Part shown: piece after piece, positions 34,764 to 43,340 of the stretch
Layout: every line of letters begins with the position of its first letter
Numbering within the stretch: position 1 is the stretch's first letter
Assembly (NCBI RefSeq): GCF_041902385.1
Contig: NZ_CP169244.1
Span: 992,001 to 1,056,000, forward strand
DNA length: 64,000 nt
From: Arcticibacter sp041902385
GTDB lineage: Bacteria; Bacteroidota; Bacteroidia; Sphingobacteriales; Sphingobacteriaceae
Direction: 5' to 3'
Program-made: the position numbers and the translations under genes
Notes under the pieces: model-generated
What the model saw: the letters and a program-made list of their open reading frames with translations, nothing else
What the model was told of the DNA's origin: nothing
Databases searched by the model: none

Positions 34764-35586
34764 TTCACACCAGCATTTCTGGAACTTTGACCCCATCAGG
34801 GACAGCTGGATAACTGAGGATATGGGGGTGATCCGGCGGGACTTCCTGCCGGGGGATCTCTTGCCTCACCTGGAGAGTCACGGTCTGGACGGCTGCGTTG
34901 CCGTGCAGTCGGACCAGTCGGAAGCGCATAACGACTATCTGCTTCAACTCGCCGCAGCGAATCCGTTCATCAGGGGGATAGTAGGCTGGGTAGACCTCCA
35001 GTCAGACACCGTGGAGGAGAGCCTTGAATTTTATTGCCGACATAAGGTGATGAAAGGTTTCCGCCATGTCCTTCAGGGAGAGACGGACCGTGCCCTTATG
35101 CTAAAACCTGAATTTAAACGGGGAATTAAGGCCCTGGGTGAATACGGGTACAGCTACGACATTCTGATCTTCAGCGACCAGCTGCAATATGCCGCGCGCC
35201 TGGCCGAGCTGTTTCCCGATCAGAAGTTCGTGCTCGATCATATTGCAAAGCCGCTGATCAGAGAGGGCGTGGTTGCGGGTTGGGCTGAAGATATCCGGGA
35301 GCTGGCCAGGCATGATCACGTGTACTGTAAGGTTTCGGGTATGGTAACAGAAGCAGATTGGTCGAACTGGAAGGAGGATGATTTCAAACCCTATCTGGAC
35401 GTGGTGTTCGAAGCGTTCGGACCGGGCAGGGTCATGTTCGGATCAGACTGGCCGGTTTGTCTGGTGGCGGGCGGATACGACCGCATGCTGGGTATCGTAA
35501 AGAACTATACGGCACAGATGCGGAAGGAGGAACAGGACCTGTTCTGGGGAGGAAATGCTGCGCGGTTCTATTCGCTGCAGCAATAA
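34750..35586 (+). CDS. Amidohydrolase-superfamily L-fuconolactonase
   Basis: A 278-residue hydrolase of the COG3618 amidohydrolase group that opens L-fucono-1,5-lactone to L-fuconate. The opening MLRIDSHQHFW gives the metal-ligand pair His7 and His9; VLDHIAKP supplies a further histidine, and FGSDWPVC near 235 carries the conserved Asp. It starts inside the end of the FAH gene in another frame, which implies coupled translation. Related members act on other sugar lactones, but neighbours favour fucose. Confidence 0.88.
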   Translation: MLRIDSHQHFWNFDPIRDSWITEDMGVIRRDFLPGDLLPHLESHGLDGCVAVQSDQSEAHNDYLLQLAAANPFIRGIVGWVDLQSDTVEESLEFYCRHKVMKGFRHVLQGETDRALMLKPEFKRGIKALGEYGYSYDILIFSDQLQYAARLAELFPDQKFVLDHIAKPLIREGVVAGWAEDIRELARHDHVYCKVSGMVTEADWSNWKEDDFKPYLDVVFEAFGPGRVMFGSDWPVCLVAGGYDRMLGIVKNYTAQMRKEEQDLFWGGNAARFYSLQQ

Positions 35587-36037
35587 GAGAACCGGGGGGC
35601 AGTGGCACTGAGAAATAAAGGGACGTCTTCACGGCTGCGGGGATAAAAGCAGGGGGCATGCCCTTTATTGCCAAGATAGTAGAAGATGGCGACTACGGCT
35701 ACCCCTGTAAAAACAGGGTATATATTCTCTGTTGTAGCCTGCCCTCAGGAAAGCGGCCACAGGGAGGCTATTGAAAACGAGTGAATGAGACAGGAGAAGC
35801 TCCCGCTAAAAGCATTGATGACAGAACGCGCAAACGTGCTGAAAGTACGTCGGCTGTTCTTCCTGGAGGTCGAGCTTAGAAGAGTGATCTCACAGGGGCC
35901 GTTAAAAAGCGGCTGATGATCTCAATGGCACAAATGATTTTTAAGAAAACAAGTAATACGAATCGAAACAAAGAAACGCAGAGCAGGTCACGCGGTTTAT
36001 ACTGCAGAACACATGTTCGGCACTTATACTAAACGTT
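35587..36037. other. Intergenic gap inside the fucose cluster
   Basis: About 450 nt with no recognisable gene on either strand, between the lactonase and the fucose dehydrogenase. A small hairpin CCCTGT/ACAGGG lies at 35703-35718. A fuconate dehydratase might have been expected in this cluster, but I see no residual similarity to one. Confidence 0.5.
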
Positions 36038-36826
36038 ATGGATTTAAACCTGAGAGACAAGGTCATCATCGTCACCGGAGGAGCCAAGGGCATCGGTAAG
36101 GCAATTGTTAAAACCCTGGCAGCAGAGGGAGCTATTCCTGTTATCGTGGGTCGCAACGATCAGGACAATCAAAAAGTTCTGGACGAAGTGTCAGCTGCCG
36201 GCGGCCGCGCTTTTGCAGTAGCTGCAGAACTGACAAAGCCGGAGGAATGCGAACGGGTAGTGAAAGAAGTGATAGCAGAATTTGGCCGGATAGAAGGGCT
36301 TGTCAACAACGCCGGCGTGAACGACGGAGTAGGGCTTGAAAATGGCGATTACGAGCGCTTTATGGAGTCCTTACACCGGAACGTGGTGCATTATTACCTG
36401 ATTGCGCACTATGCGCTTCCCGAGCTGAAGAAGTCGAAAGGCCCCATCGTGAACATCAGCTCGAAGACCGGTATTACCGGCCAGGGGAACACATCAGCCT
36501 ATGCAGCAGCAAACGGCGGACGCACGGCCCTCACCAGGGAATGGGCCGTGGAGCTCCTGAAGTACAACATCCGCGTGAACGCCGTGATCGTGTCGGAGTC
36601 CTGGACGCCAGCTTATGAAAAGTGGATCCAGACGCTCGAACACCCTGAAGAGAAATTGAAGGAGATCACTGATAAAATCCCTCTGGAAAACAGAATGACA
36701 ACGCCTGAAGAGCTGGCCAATACCACGGCCTTCCTGCTCTCTGAGCGCTCAAGTCACACCACAGGACAGCTAATCTTTGTGGATGGAGGATATGTGCATC
36801 TTGACCGTGCTCTGGCCAATGCATAG
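36038..36826 (+). CDS. SDR-family L-fucose dehydrogenase
   Basis: A 262-residue short-chain dehydrogenase, likely oxidising L-fucose to its lactone as the first step of the pathway. Seen are the cofactor motif TGGAKGIG at 13-20, NNAG at 90-93, serines 141-142 and Tyr155. The residue four after Tyr155 is Asn159 (YAAAN) where SDRs normally have Lys. Homologues I recall from fucose clusters show a similar Asn, so this may be a subfamily feature and not damage. The remaining sequence is intact, and REWAVELLKYNIRVNAVI is typical of this group. A Zn-dehydrogenase gene follows 27 nt later. Confidence 0.82.
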   Translation: MDLNLRDKVIIVTGGAKGIGKAIVKTLAAEGAIPVIVGRNDQDNQKVLDEVSAAGGRAFAVAAELTKPEECERVVKEVIAEFGRIEGLVNNAGVNDGVGLENGDYERFMESLHRNVVHYYLIAHYALPELKKSKGPIVNISSKTGITGQGNTSAYAAANGGRTALTREWAVELLKYNIRVNAVIVSESWTPAYEKWIQTLEHPEEKLKEITDKIPLENRMTTPEELANTTAFLLSERSSHTTGQLIFVDGGYVHLDRALANA

Positions 36827-36853
36827 CGAACGAATACATTAGAATTACTATAA

Positions 36854-37867
36854 ATGAAAACTTTAATTTGTACTACACCGGGCCAGTTTGAATACGCCGA
36901 GAGAGAAAAGCCGGTCTTAGAAAAAGATCATTCTATTTTAAAAATACGACGCATCGGGATCTGCGGGACAGACCTGCATGCATTTGAGGGGACGCAGCCC
37001 TATTTTGCCTACCCACGTGTTTTAGGTCATGAGCTGGCTGCTGAATTTGTGGAGGGCAACAACGCTGAAGGTTTCACGCCAGGTGAGCTGGTTACCTTCA
37101 TCCCTTATTTTCACTGCGGCGAGTGTATCGCCTGCCGCTCAGGAAAGCCCAACTGCTGCTCCAGCATCAAAGTTTGCGGGGTACATGTTGACGGAGGAAT
37201 GGCAGAGTATCTTTCAGTGCCCTCACATTCTCTTCTGCATGGCGAAGGCCTGAGTGAAGACGAGCTAGCCCTGGTTGAACCCCTCGCCATCGGCGCTCAC
37301 GGCGTGAGAAGGGCTGACGTCAAGGAAGGTGAGTTTGTGCTGGTGATCGGCGCAGGACCGATTGGGCTCGGCATCATGGAATTTGCCCGTATTGCCGGCG
37401 GCAGGGTGATTGCCATGGACATCAACGACCACCGCTTATCTTTTTGTCAGGAAAAATTAAGTGTTGAGTACACTATTAATCCCCTGAAGGATGATGTGAA
37501 CGCTAAATTGAGCGAAATCACCAACGGCGACTTCCCTACTGTCGTGATTGACGCTACCGGCAGTCAGAAGGCCATCAACAGCGGATTTCTTTATATGGCC
37601 CACGGCGCGCGCTATGTGCTGGTTGGCCTCCAGAAAGGAGAACTGATTGTGAGCCACCCTGAATTCCACAAGAGAGAGGCTACGTTGATGAGCAGCCGTA
37701 ATGCTACACGTGAAGATTTCAGGCACGTCATCTCCTGCATGAAACAGGGACTGGTAAAGCCTGCTACTTACATTACTCACCGCGTTCAGTTTGACCAGGT
37801 GAAAGATGAGTTTGAAAGCTGGCTGAAACCTGAAACCGGTGTGATCAAGGCCATTATTGAAATGTAA
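36854..37867 (+). CDS. Zinc-binding medium-chain alcohol/polyol dehydrogenase
   Basis: A 337-residue medium-chain dehydrogenase. Catalytic zinc ligands appear as Cys37 (GICGTDLH) and His59-Glu60 (GHE); the structural zinc site is FHCGECIACRSGKPNCC with cysteines 88, 91, 94 and 101 or 102. The Rossmann motif is GAGPIGLGIMEFA near 171. In fucose clusters such enzymes may oxidise fucose, a keto-deoxy intermediate, or handle lactaldehyde; sequence alone cannot say. It lies between the SDR fucose dehydrogenase and the aldo/keto reductase. Confidence 0.85.
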   Translation: MKTLICTTPGQFEYAEREKPVLEKDHSILKIRRIGICGTDLHAFEGTQPYFAYPRVLGHELAAEFVEGNNAEGFTPGELVTFIPYFHCGECIACRSGKPNCCSSIKVCGVHVDGGMAEYLSVPSHSLLHGEGLSEDELALVEPLAIGAHGVRRADVKEGEFVLVIGAGPIGLGIMEFARIAGGRVIAMDINDHRLSFCQEKLSVEYTINPLKDDVNAKLSEITNGDFPTVVIDATGSQKAINSGFLYMAHGARYVLVGLQKGELIVSHPEFHKREATLMSSRNATREDFRHVISCMKQGLVKPATYITHRVQFDQVKDEFESWLKPETGVIKAIIEM

Positions 37868-37908
37868 TCTGACAAAACAATACGTGGGTGACACTCGTCT
37901 CTTATAGG

Positions 37909-38892
37909 ATGAAATACAGAAAATTCAAGAACGAGGAAGTATCAGAAGTGGGACTGGGCACCTGGCAGCTGGGCAGTGCAGACTGGGGAAACGTGGATGA
38001 AGAAGCGGCATTCTCCATTCTGCATCGCTTTGCGGCTTTGAGCGGGAACTTCATAGACACGGCCGACGTGTATGGCATGGGCGTAAGCGAAAAGACCGTC
38101 GGACGTTTCCTTAAATCAGCAGGTGGCCGCTTTTATGTAGCCTCCAAGCTGGGCCGCCGGCAGGATGCGCAGAACGGATGGCCCCAGAACTTTTCCTACG
38201 ACACGATGCGAAGGCATCTGGAGTCGTCGCTCACTAACCTGGATCTTCCCTCCCTGTTCCTGGAACAGCTGCATTGCATCCCCACTGAGGAGCTTCGCAA
38301 GGGTGAGGTTTTCGGGCATTTGAATAGATTCAAAAAGGAAGGTTTGATTGAGCATTGAGGGGTGAGCGTGGAAACGGCAGAGGAAGCAAAAATCTGCCTT
38401 CAGCAGGAAGGGCTTTCGGCACTGCAGATCATCTTCAATTTGTTCAGGCAACACTATGCCGATGACTTCTTTGAAGAAGCAAAAGAAAAAGGCGTGGCAT
38501 TGATTGTCCGCGTGCCTCTGGCCAGCGGTCTGCTGAGCGGCAAGTACACCAGGGACACCCGTTTTTCAAGCGGCGATCATCGCAACTACAACGCAAATGG
38601 GGAGTCTTTTAATGCTGGCGAAACTTTTTCTGGGATACCCTTCGAACAAGGGGTTGAACTTGCCGGCGAAATTGCTGATATTTTTCCGGATGCCCGTACT
38701 GCACAGTGGGCCTTGCGCTGGATACTTGATCACCCTGCGGTAACAACCGTTATTCCCGGAGCATCAAAGCCTGAGCAGGCAGAAAGTAACATGAGTGCCT
38801 CTTCCCTGCCCTCTCTGAGCAGCGAACAACACGCGGCACTGGCCTCTTTGTACCAGACAAAAATTCGTCCCCTCATCCGGGGCGTATTCTAA
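37909..38892 (+). pseudogene. Aldo/keto reductase gene with an in-frame TGA
   Basis: One reading frame of 328 codons interrupted by TGA at 38356-38358. The front half has the AKR core: GLGTWQLG, IDTADVYG with the catalytic Asp and Tyr, VASKLGRR with the Lys, and LEQLHCIP with the His. After the stop the same frame continues GVSVETAEEA and on to PGASKPEQAESNM, both standard AKR segments. The missing residue precedes GVSVE, where Trp (TGG) or another aromatic is common, so one G-to-A change would explain it. It is probably a fucose or lactaldehyde redox enzyme. No SECIS-like evidence for selenocysteine was found by eye. Confidence 0.87.
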
Positions 38893-39424
38893 ATGCCAGG
38901 GGAATCGTGCCTGTCTCTCAATGCCAGGAAAAAGGCACTCGTCTTGCGCTTGCAGCTGAACTTATGGGCCCGACGCTAAAGTATTTGTGAAAGCGTATTT
39001 GTTCTTTAAGGTCGCAAAGAACATTCAAGCACACTCATCCCAGTTTGCCAGTGCAGCTCATGAATGTTTTTTTAGAACTATGCCGGTTTCTTGCGCTTAT
39101 TAATATGGTTTTGGCTGCGAGATCAATACCCTGGCTAAAAAAGGCGATAAAGAATTTTTCGCGCACTTTCATTTCAGGTCCGTGCGCAGCTAGTGAAAGC
39201 TGATTTGAAAGTCTGTTTACTTCTATTGAGATCAAATATTTGTTTTCAAAGATCTCGGTGAGATCGCTTCGTTAAGTTTCTGTCTCAATAAAGCACACTC
39301 AGGCAAATTCACCTCCGTTTGAGAACACAGTTCAGGAAAGTTTTTCCTGACTAAGCAAAAACGATCATAACGTACACTTGTATAAACAGCTAGGGCCGGC
39401 CTTCGCCGGCCCTTCGTTTAAGAT
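38893..39424. other. Unexplained 530-nt gap
   Basis: No gene is recognised on either strand. Short hairpins occur at 39251-39265 (GATCTC/GAGATC) and 39332-39350 (TCAGGAAA/TTTCCTGA), and a strong one at 39392-39413. A 66-codon open frame on the minus strand (39035-39235) has no family resemblance that I can see. Confidence 0.45.
39392..39413 (+). promoter_or_regulatory. GC-rich hairpin just before the efflux-pump start codon
   Basis: AGGGCCGGC and its exact complement with a 4-nt loop form a 9-bp stem that ends 11 nt before the ATG at 39425. It lacks a T-tract. If transcribed it could block ribosome entry; it could also be the end of an upstream transcript. Confidence 0.5.
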
Positions 39425-40639
39425 ATGGTAAAAAATCAGACCGCTGTTATTACTACACTCGGAGCCCTCACAGCGATCGGCTCACTGTCTATTGATATGT
39501 ACCTCCCGGGCTTCCCATCTATTGCGCGCGATCTGCACGTAGACATCGCCCATGTAGCACTTTCTCTTACCAGTTTCTTTGTTGGCATTTCGGCCGGACA
39601 GCTTTTCTTTGGCCCGATAATCGAACGATATGGCCGGCGGATCCCGCTCATTGCCGGGCTGGCGGTATATCTGCTCGCATCGTTCGGATGTTCGCTTACC
39701 AGCTCTGTGAACGCGCTCATTGTCCTCCGCTTCTTTCAGGCACTCGGGGGCTGCTCGGGCATGGTGATCAGCAGGACCATGGTGCGTGACATTTTTCCCA
39801 TTTCGGACACGGCTAAAATCTTCTCCATGCTGATGCTGATTATGGGAGTCGCTCCTATCGTGGCGCCAACGCTCGGCGGCTTCCTGGCAGAGGCCTGGGG
39901 ATGGAGGTATATTTTCTTTCTGCTTACCTTCATTGCTGCCCTCCTGTTAGCTGCTACCATCAGGTTCCTTCCCGAAAGCAAGGGCGGCGATCCTGACGTC
40001 AGATTATATCCTGCGGCGGTGCTAAACCGCTTCTACGTAGTTCTGAAACAACCCTTGTTTTTCACCTATGCTATTGTGAGCGGATTTGCCTCTGCCGGAA
40101 TGTTTGCCTATATCTCCGGCTCTCCATTTGTGTTTATGACCCTCTTTAAGGTCTCAGATACACAGTATGGATGGATATTTGGAATGAATGCCGCGGGTTT
40201 AATCCTGGCCAGCCAGATCAACCGCCTTCTTTTGAAGAGACGAACCAGTCGCGACATTGTGGTCGTCGCCGCCACTCTTCAATGTCTGTCGGGCATCGTC
40301 TTATTTCTTGGGACAGCAGCCGGCTTCATTGGGAGCGTCCCCACTTTCGTCCTGATCTTTATTTATCTGATGATGCAGGGCTTCGCCTTTCCAAATTCGA
40401 CGGCACTGTCGCTGGAGCCGTTTGAACAAAACGCAGGAATTGCATCTGCTCTCGCCGGAAGTCTGCAGATGGTGATTGCAGCTGCTGCTTCGGCCGCAGT
40501 CAGTTATCTTCATAATGGGACCGCTATTCCGATGGCCGCGCTGATCGCTATCTGTTCTGGAATCAGCTACAGCTGCCTGCTCGCCGGACGGGCGCTGATC
40601 AGGAAAAGACTTGAACGCCAGCCAGCCCTTGAATCGTAA
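39425..40639 (+). CDS. Bcr/CflA-type multidrug efflux MFS transporter
   Basis: A 404-residue inner-membrane antiporter with 12 predicted helices. The opening SLSIDMYLPGFPSIARDL and the loop motif FGPIIERYGRRIPLIAG are typical of the drug:proton antiporter Bcr/CflA subfamily (bicyclomycin, chloramphenicol and similar). The motif-C-like stretch MGVAPIVAPTLGGFLAE in helix 5 supports an exporter. It stands alone between the fucose cluster and the convergent symporter gene, and substrate specificity is unknown. Confidence 0.9.
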   Translation: MVKNQTAVITTLGALTAIGSLSIDMYLPGFPSIARDLHVDIAHVALSLTSFFVGISAGQLFFGPIIERYGRRIPLIAGLAVYLLASFGCSLTSSVNALIVLRFFQALGGCSGMVISRTMVRDIFPISDTAKIFSMLMLIMGVAPIVAPTLGGFLAEAWGWRYIFFLLTFIAALLLAATIRFLPESKGGDPDVRLYPAAVLNRFYVVLKQPLFFTYAIVSGFASAGMFAYISGSPFVFMTLFKVSDTQYGWIFGMNAAGLILASQINRLLLKRRTSRDIVVVAATLQCLSGIVLFLGTAAGFIGSVPTFVLIFIYLMMQGFAFPNSTALSLEPFEQNAGIASALAGSLQMVIAAAASAAVSYLHNGTAIPMAALIAICSGISYSCLLAGRALIRKRLERQPALES

Positions 40640-40668
40640 ATAAGGAAAAGAAATAGACAGGATGGCAA

Positions 40669-40713
40669 TAAAAAAGAGAGGACCGCCGGTCGCGCGGTCC
40701 TCTCTTTTTTTAT
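40669..40713. terminator. Bidirectional terminator between efflux pump and sugar symporter
   Basis: A stem of about 15 GC-rich pairs (GAGAGGACCGC / GCGGTCCTCTC) flanked by A6 on the left and T7 on the right, so it can serve both convergent genes. Confidence 0.93.
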
Positions 40714-40731
40714 TGTATTAATTGAAGTCTG

Positions 40732-42393
40732 TTACCAGAATATGGTGTAAAGAGCCACCAGGATACCGGTAATAAGCAAAGAGCCGGCAACAAAGCCAGG
40801 GTTGGTTTTGAACATCTTGGTATCTATTTCCAGTGCTTCCGGTTTTACACCTCTGCTCGTTTCAATGGCACTGATGAGGTACATACCAATCATACAGATC
40901 ACGAATACGATACCCATACGGTCAAGGAACGGAATTTCAAACAGTCCTGAAGATGGGTTCTGAATTGCAAAACCAATCGGATGCAGGAAGCTAAGATCTG
41001 TCCATCCTGGCAGGAACTTCAGTATTACCGAGAACACAAAGCCGCCTATCGTTGCGAAAAGAGCTGCATTTGAAGTCGCTCTCTTCCAGAAGAAGCCGAG
41101 GATAAACATCGCAAAGATACCTGGAGATACGAAACCGGTGTACTCCTGAATGTACTGGAACCCGCCCTGCTTATCCATTCCCAGGTGCGGGGCAATGATC
41201 ACGCCCAGGATCGTGGAAACGATAACCGTGATCTTTCCAATCACGACGAGATTCTTTTCGCTTGACTCTTTGTTGATCACCTTCTTGTAAATGTCAAGGG
41301 TGAAAATGGTAGCAATACTGTTCACCTTACCGGCAAGGGAGGCTACTACGGCTGCTGTAAGGGCGGCGAATGAAAGGCCCTTCAAGCCAACAGGAAGCAG
41401 ATTCAACAGAACAGGATAAGCGCTGTCAGGATTAGAGATTGACGTAAACGTACCCGACTTTTCCTGATAGAGAACATAGGCAGCGATACCAGGAACAACG
41501 ATCAGAACAGGCATTAATAACTTAAGAAAAGCCGCAAACAGGATCCCTGTGCGGGCAGTCTTCAAATCTGCGCCTAAAGCTCTTTGAACGATGTACTGGT
41601 TACATCCCCAGTAATTCAGGTTCACGATCCACATACCGCCGATCAGTACAGAAAGACCCGGAAGATCAAGATAGTTGGGATTCGACTTCGGAAGGATCAT
41701 GTCAAAATGCTCAGGAGCACGATGGATCATCTGTTGGAATCCTGCAAGAATACCAGGAGTACCAAAATGATCTGCTACCTGGTCAAGAGCAATATATGTA
41801 GTGGCAAGTCCTCCAAGGATGAGGAAGAACACCTGAACCACCGAAGTATAGCCAATCACCTTCATTCCTCCCAGAGTAATAATAATTGAGAAGAATGCCA
41901 GGCCATACATCGCCCAGGTAAGGTCTATACCCGACACACCGCTCACAGCAATAGCACCCAGATACAATATAGAGGTGAGGTTAACAACCACGTACAACAG
42001 GAGCCAGAATACGGCCATTACCATGGCCACTGTTCCGTTATAGCGCTGATGCAGGAACTGCGGCATCGTATAGATCTTATTCTTCAGATAAACAGGTATG
42101 AAGAATACAGCAACGATGATCAGGGTAAGAGCAGCCATCCACTCGTAGGTGGAGATCGCCAGCCCGATCTTAAAGCCGGATCCGCTCATCCCGACAAATT
42201 GCTCTGCCGAAATATTAGAAGAGATAAGGGATGCGCCAATCGCCCACCACGTTAGAGACCCTTCTGCAAGAAAGTAATCCCTGGAGGCAGTGCTCTCCGA
42301 CTTTTTCTTTTTATAAATCCACCAGCCATAACCGGCGACCATCACAAAGTAGATGAAGAAGATAATGTAATCTTTCGTTTCCAGCGTGTTCAT
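40732..42393 (-). CDS. Sodium:solute symporter, sugar type (SSS family)
   Basis: A 553-residue inner-membrane symporter with about 14 helices that imports a sugar with sodium ions. Seen are YFLAEGSLTWWAIGASLISSNISAEQFVGM, the canonical first part of the SSS core given here across residues ~40-69, the RYNGTVAMVMAVFW stretch and NYWGCNQYIVQRALGA, typical of the SGLT (vSGLT-like) subgroup. Its neighbours are xyloglucan-type hydrolases, so glucose, galactose or xylose is a likely cargo. It ends at the shared bidirectional terminator. Confidence 0.92.
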   Translation of the reverse strand: MNTLETKDYIIFFIYFVMVAGYGWWIYKKKKSESTASRDYFLAEGSLTWWAIGASLISSNISAEQFVGMSGSGFKIGLAISTYEWMAALTLIIVAVFFIPVYLKNKIYTMPQFLHQRYNGTVAMVMAVFWLLLYVVVNLTSILYLGAIAVSGVSGIDLTWAMYGLAFFSIIITLGGMKVIGYTSVVQVFFLILGGLATTYIALDQVADHFGTPGILAGFQQMIHRAPEHFDMILPKSNPNYLDLPGLSVLIGGMWIVNLNYWGCNQYIVQRALGADLKTARTGILFAAFLKLLMPVLIVVPGIAAYVLYQEKSGTFTSISNPDSAYPVLLNLLPVGLKGLSFAALTAAVVASLAGKVNSIATIFTLDIYKKVINKESSEKNLVVIGKITVIVSTILGVIIAPHLGMDKQGGFQYIQEYTGFVSPGIFAMFILGFFWKRATSNAALFATIGGFVFSVILKFLPGWTDLSFLHPIGFAIQNPSSGLFEIPFLDRMGIVFVICMIGMYLISAIETSRGVKPEALEIDTKMFKTNPGFVAGSLLITGILVALYTIFW

Positions 42394-42810
42394 TGAATTC
42401 AGGTTTGCTAATCTTATAATTTATTATCGTTTCAATAGTTATTTTGCCTTTCATCTGCCTGCTGACCGTCAAAACTCATTCACCAGACAAGGAGGGGAAG
42501 ATATGAACTTTTACAAAGCTCTGTCAGCTTATTTTTTCTTCCCGAAGTCAGGGCTTTCAGCGGAACAGGAAGCCATCTAGTCTATAAGTGTAAAAGAAAC
42601 ATTTCCGGGGGTTAAAGTAGGAATATTTCTTAGTTTTAAAAAGCCGTTTTTCATTTTTCTAAAGATTATTTTCCGCGCCTAAGTTGTCTAAACGCATATT
42701 TTCCCGCTTTATGTCCCTCTTGTACCCCTTTAGGTGAGGGCGTTCGCCGGGCATTTCCTGATACTGGGTTAAGATTTGTATATTAGGGTCAGACTAGCAA
42801 TTTTAAACTT
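42394..42810. other. Divergent intergenic region between symporter and lipoprotein genes
   Basis: AT-rich 417-nt region that must hold both promoters. It also contains the possible 25-codon reading frame listed next. No other structure seen. Confidence 0.5.
42503..42580 (+). CDS. Possible 25-residue small protein with a strong Shine-Dalgarno
   Basis: ATG at 42503 follows AAGGAGG (42489-42495) by 7 nt, an ideal ribosome site that is rare in this phylum. The frame encodes 25 residues with a short aromatic-rich stretch (FYKALSAYFFFP) and a polar end. No family is recognised. It may be chance. Confidence 0.25.
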   Translation: MNFYKALSAYFFFPKSGLSAEQEAI

Positions 42811-43281
42811 ATGAAACATGTTGTTCTTCTTGTCATCTGCCTGACCTTCGCTTATCAGAGCTGTACAAACAGCAAAACTGAAAAGCATGACTCTTCTCCC
42901 GGCCAGCTTAGCGGTACATGGAAACTCCTGCAAGGTACATTAATTGAGAAGGGAGATACAAGTGTTACCGACTATACGAAGGGGATCTCCTTCATCAAAG
43001 TGATCAACGACAGCCACTTCGCCTTTCTTCAGCACGACTTAACAAAAGGGAAAGGTCCCTCGCCTGTATTTGTATCAGGGGGCGGAACGTATTCTCTTAA
43101 CGGTGATCGCTATAGCGAGAGACTGGAATACTGCAGTGCAAGAGAGTGGGAAGGAAATACGTTTGAATTTAAAATAAAGATGAAAGGGGATACGCTTATA
43201 CAGGAAGGTACCGAGAAAGTGCCGGGCACAGGAACTGAAAGGGTGAACATAGAAAAATATGTGCGGCTGGCTGCTCAGTAG
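42811..43281 (+). CDS. Small lipocalin-like lipoprotein of unknown function
   Basis: A 156-residue lipoprotein with cysteine 18 in the lipobox region AYQSC. The mature part begins with a polar linker and then LSGTWKLLQGTLIEKGD, the type of opening seen in lipocalin-like domains (DUF4488 and relatives), and continues with alternating beta strands. It lies on the plus strand between two minus-strand sugar genes and ends at a strong terminator. No specific role can be given. Confidence 0.75.
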   Translation: MKHVVLLVICLTFAYQSCTNSKTEKHDSSPGQLSGTWKLLQGTLIEKGDTSVTDYTKGISFIKVINDSHFAFLQHDLTKGKGPSPVFVSGGGTYSLNGDRYSERLEYCSAREWEGNTFEFKIKMKGDTLIQEGTEKVPGTGTERVNIEKYVRLAAQ

Positions 43282-43295
43282 CAGCTAAGAGAGCT

Positions 43296-43340
43296 AAAAA
43301 AGGCTGCCTGCTTACCAATTAGCGCAGGCAGCCTTTTTTT
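43296..43340. terminator. Terminator shared by the lipoprotein and GH3 genes
   Basis: A6, then GGCTGCCTGC, a 12-nt loop, GCAGGCAGCC and T7. It serves the plus-strand lipoprotein and, read the other way, the GH3 gene whose stop codon lies at its right edge. Confidence 0.92.

Noticed and set aside
38356..38358. Selenocysteine at the TGA of the aldo/keto reductase
   Set aside because: The position is not catalytic in this family, cysteine is not usual there, and no downstream stem-loop stood out; TGG-to-TGA is simpler.
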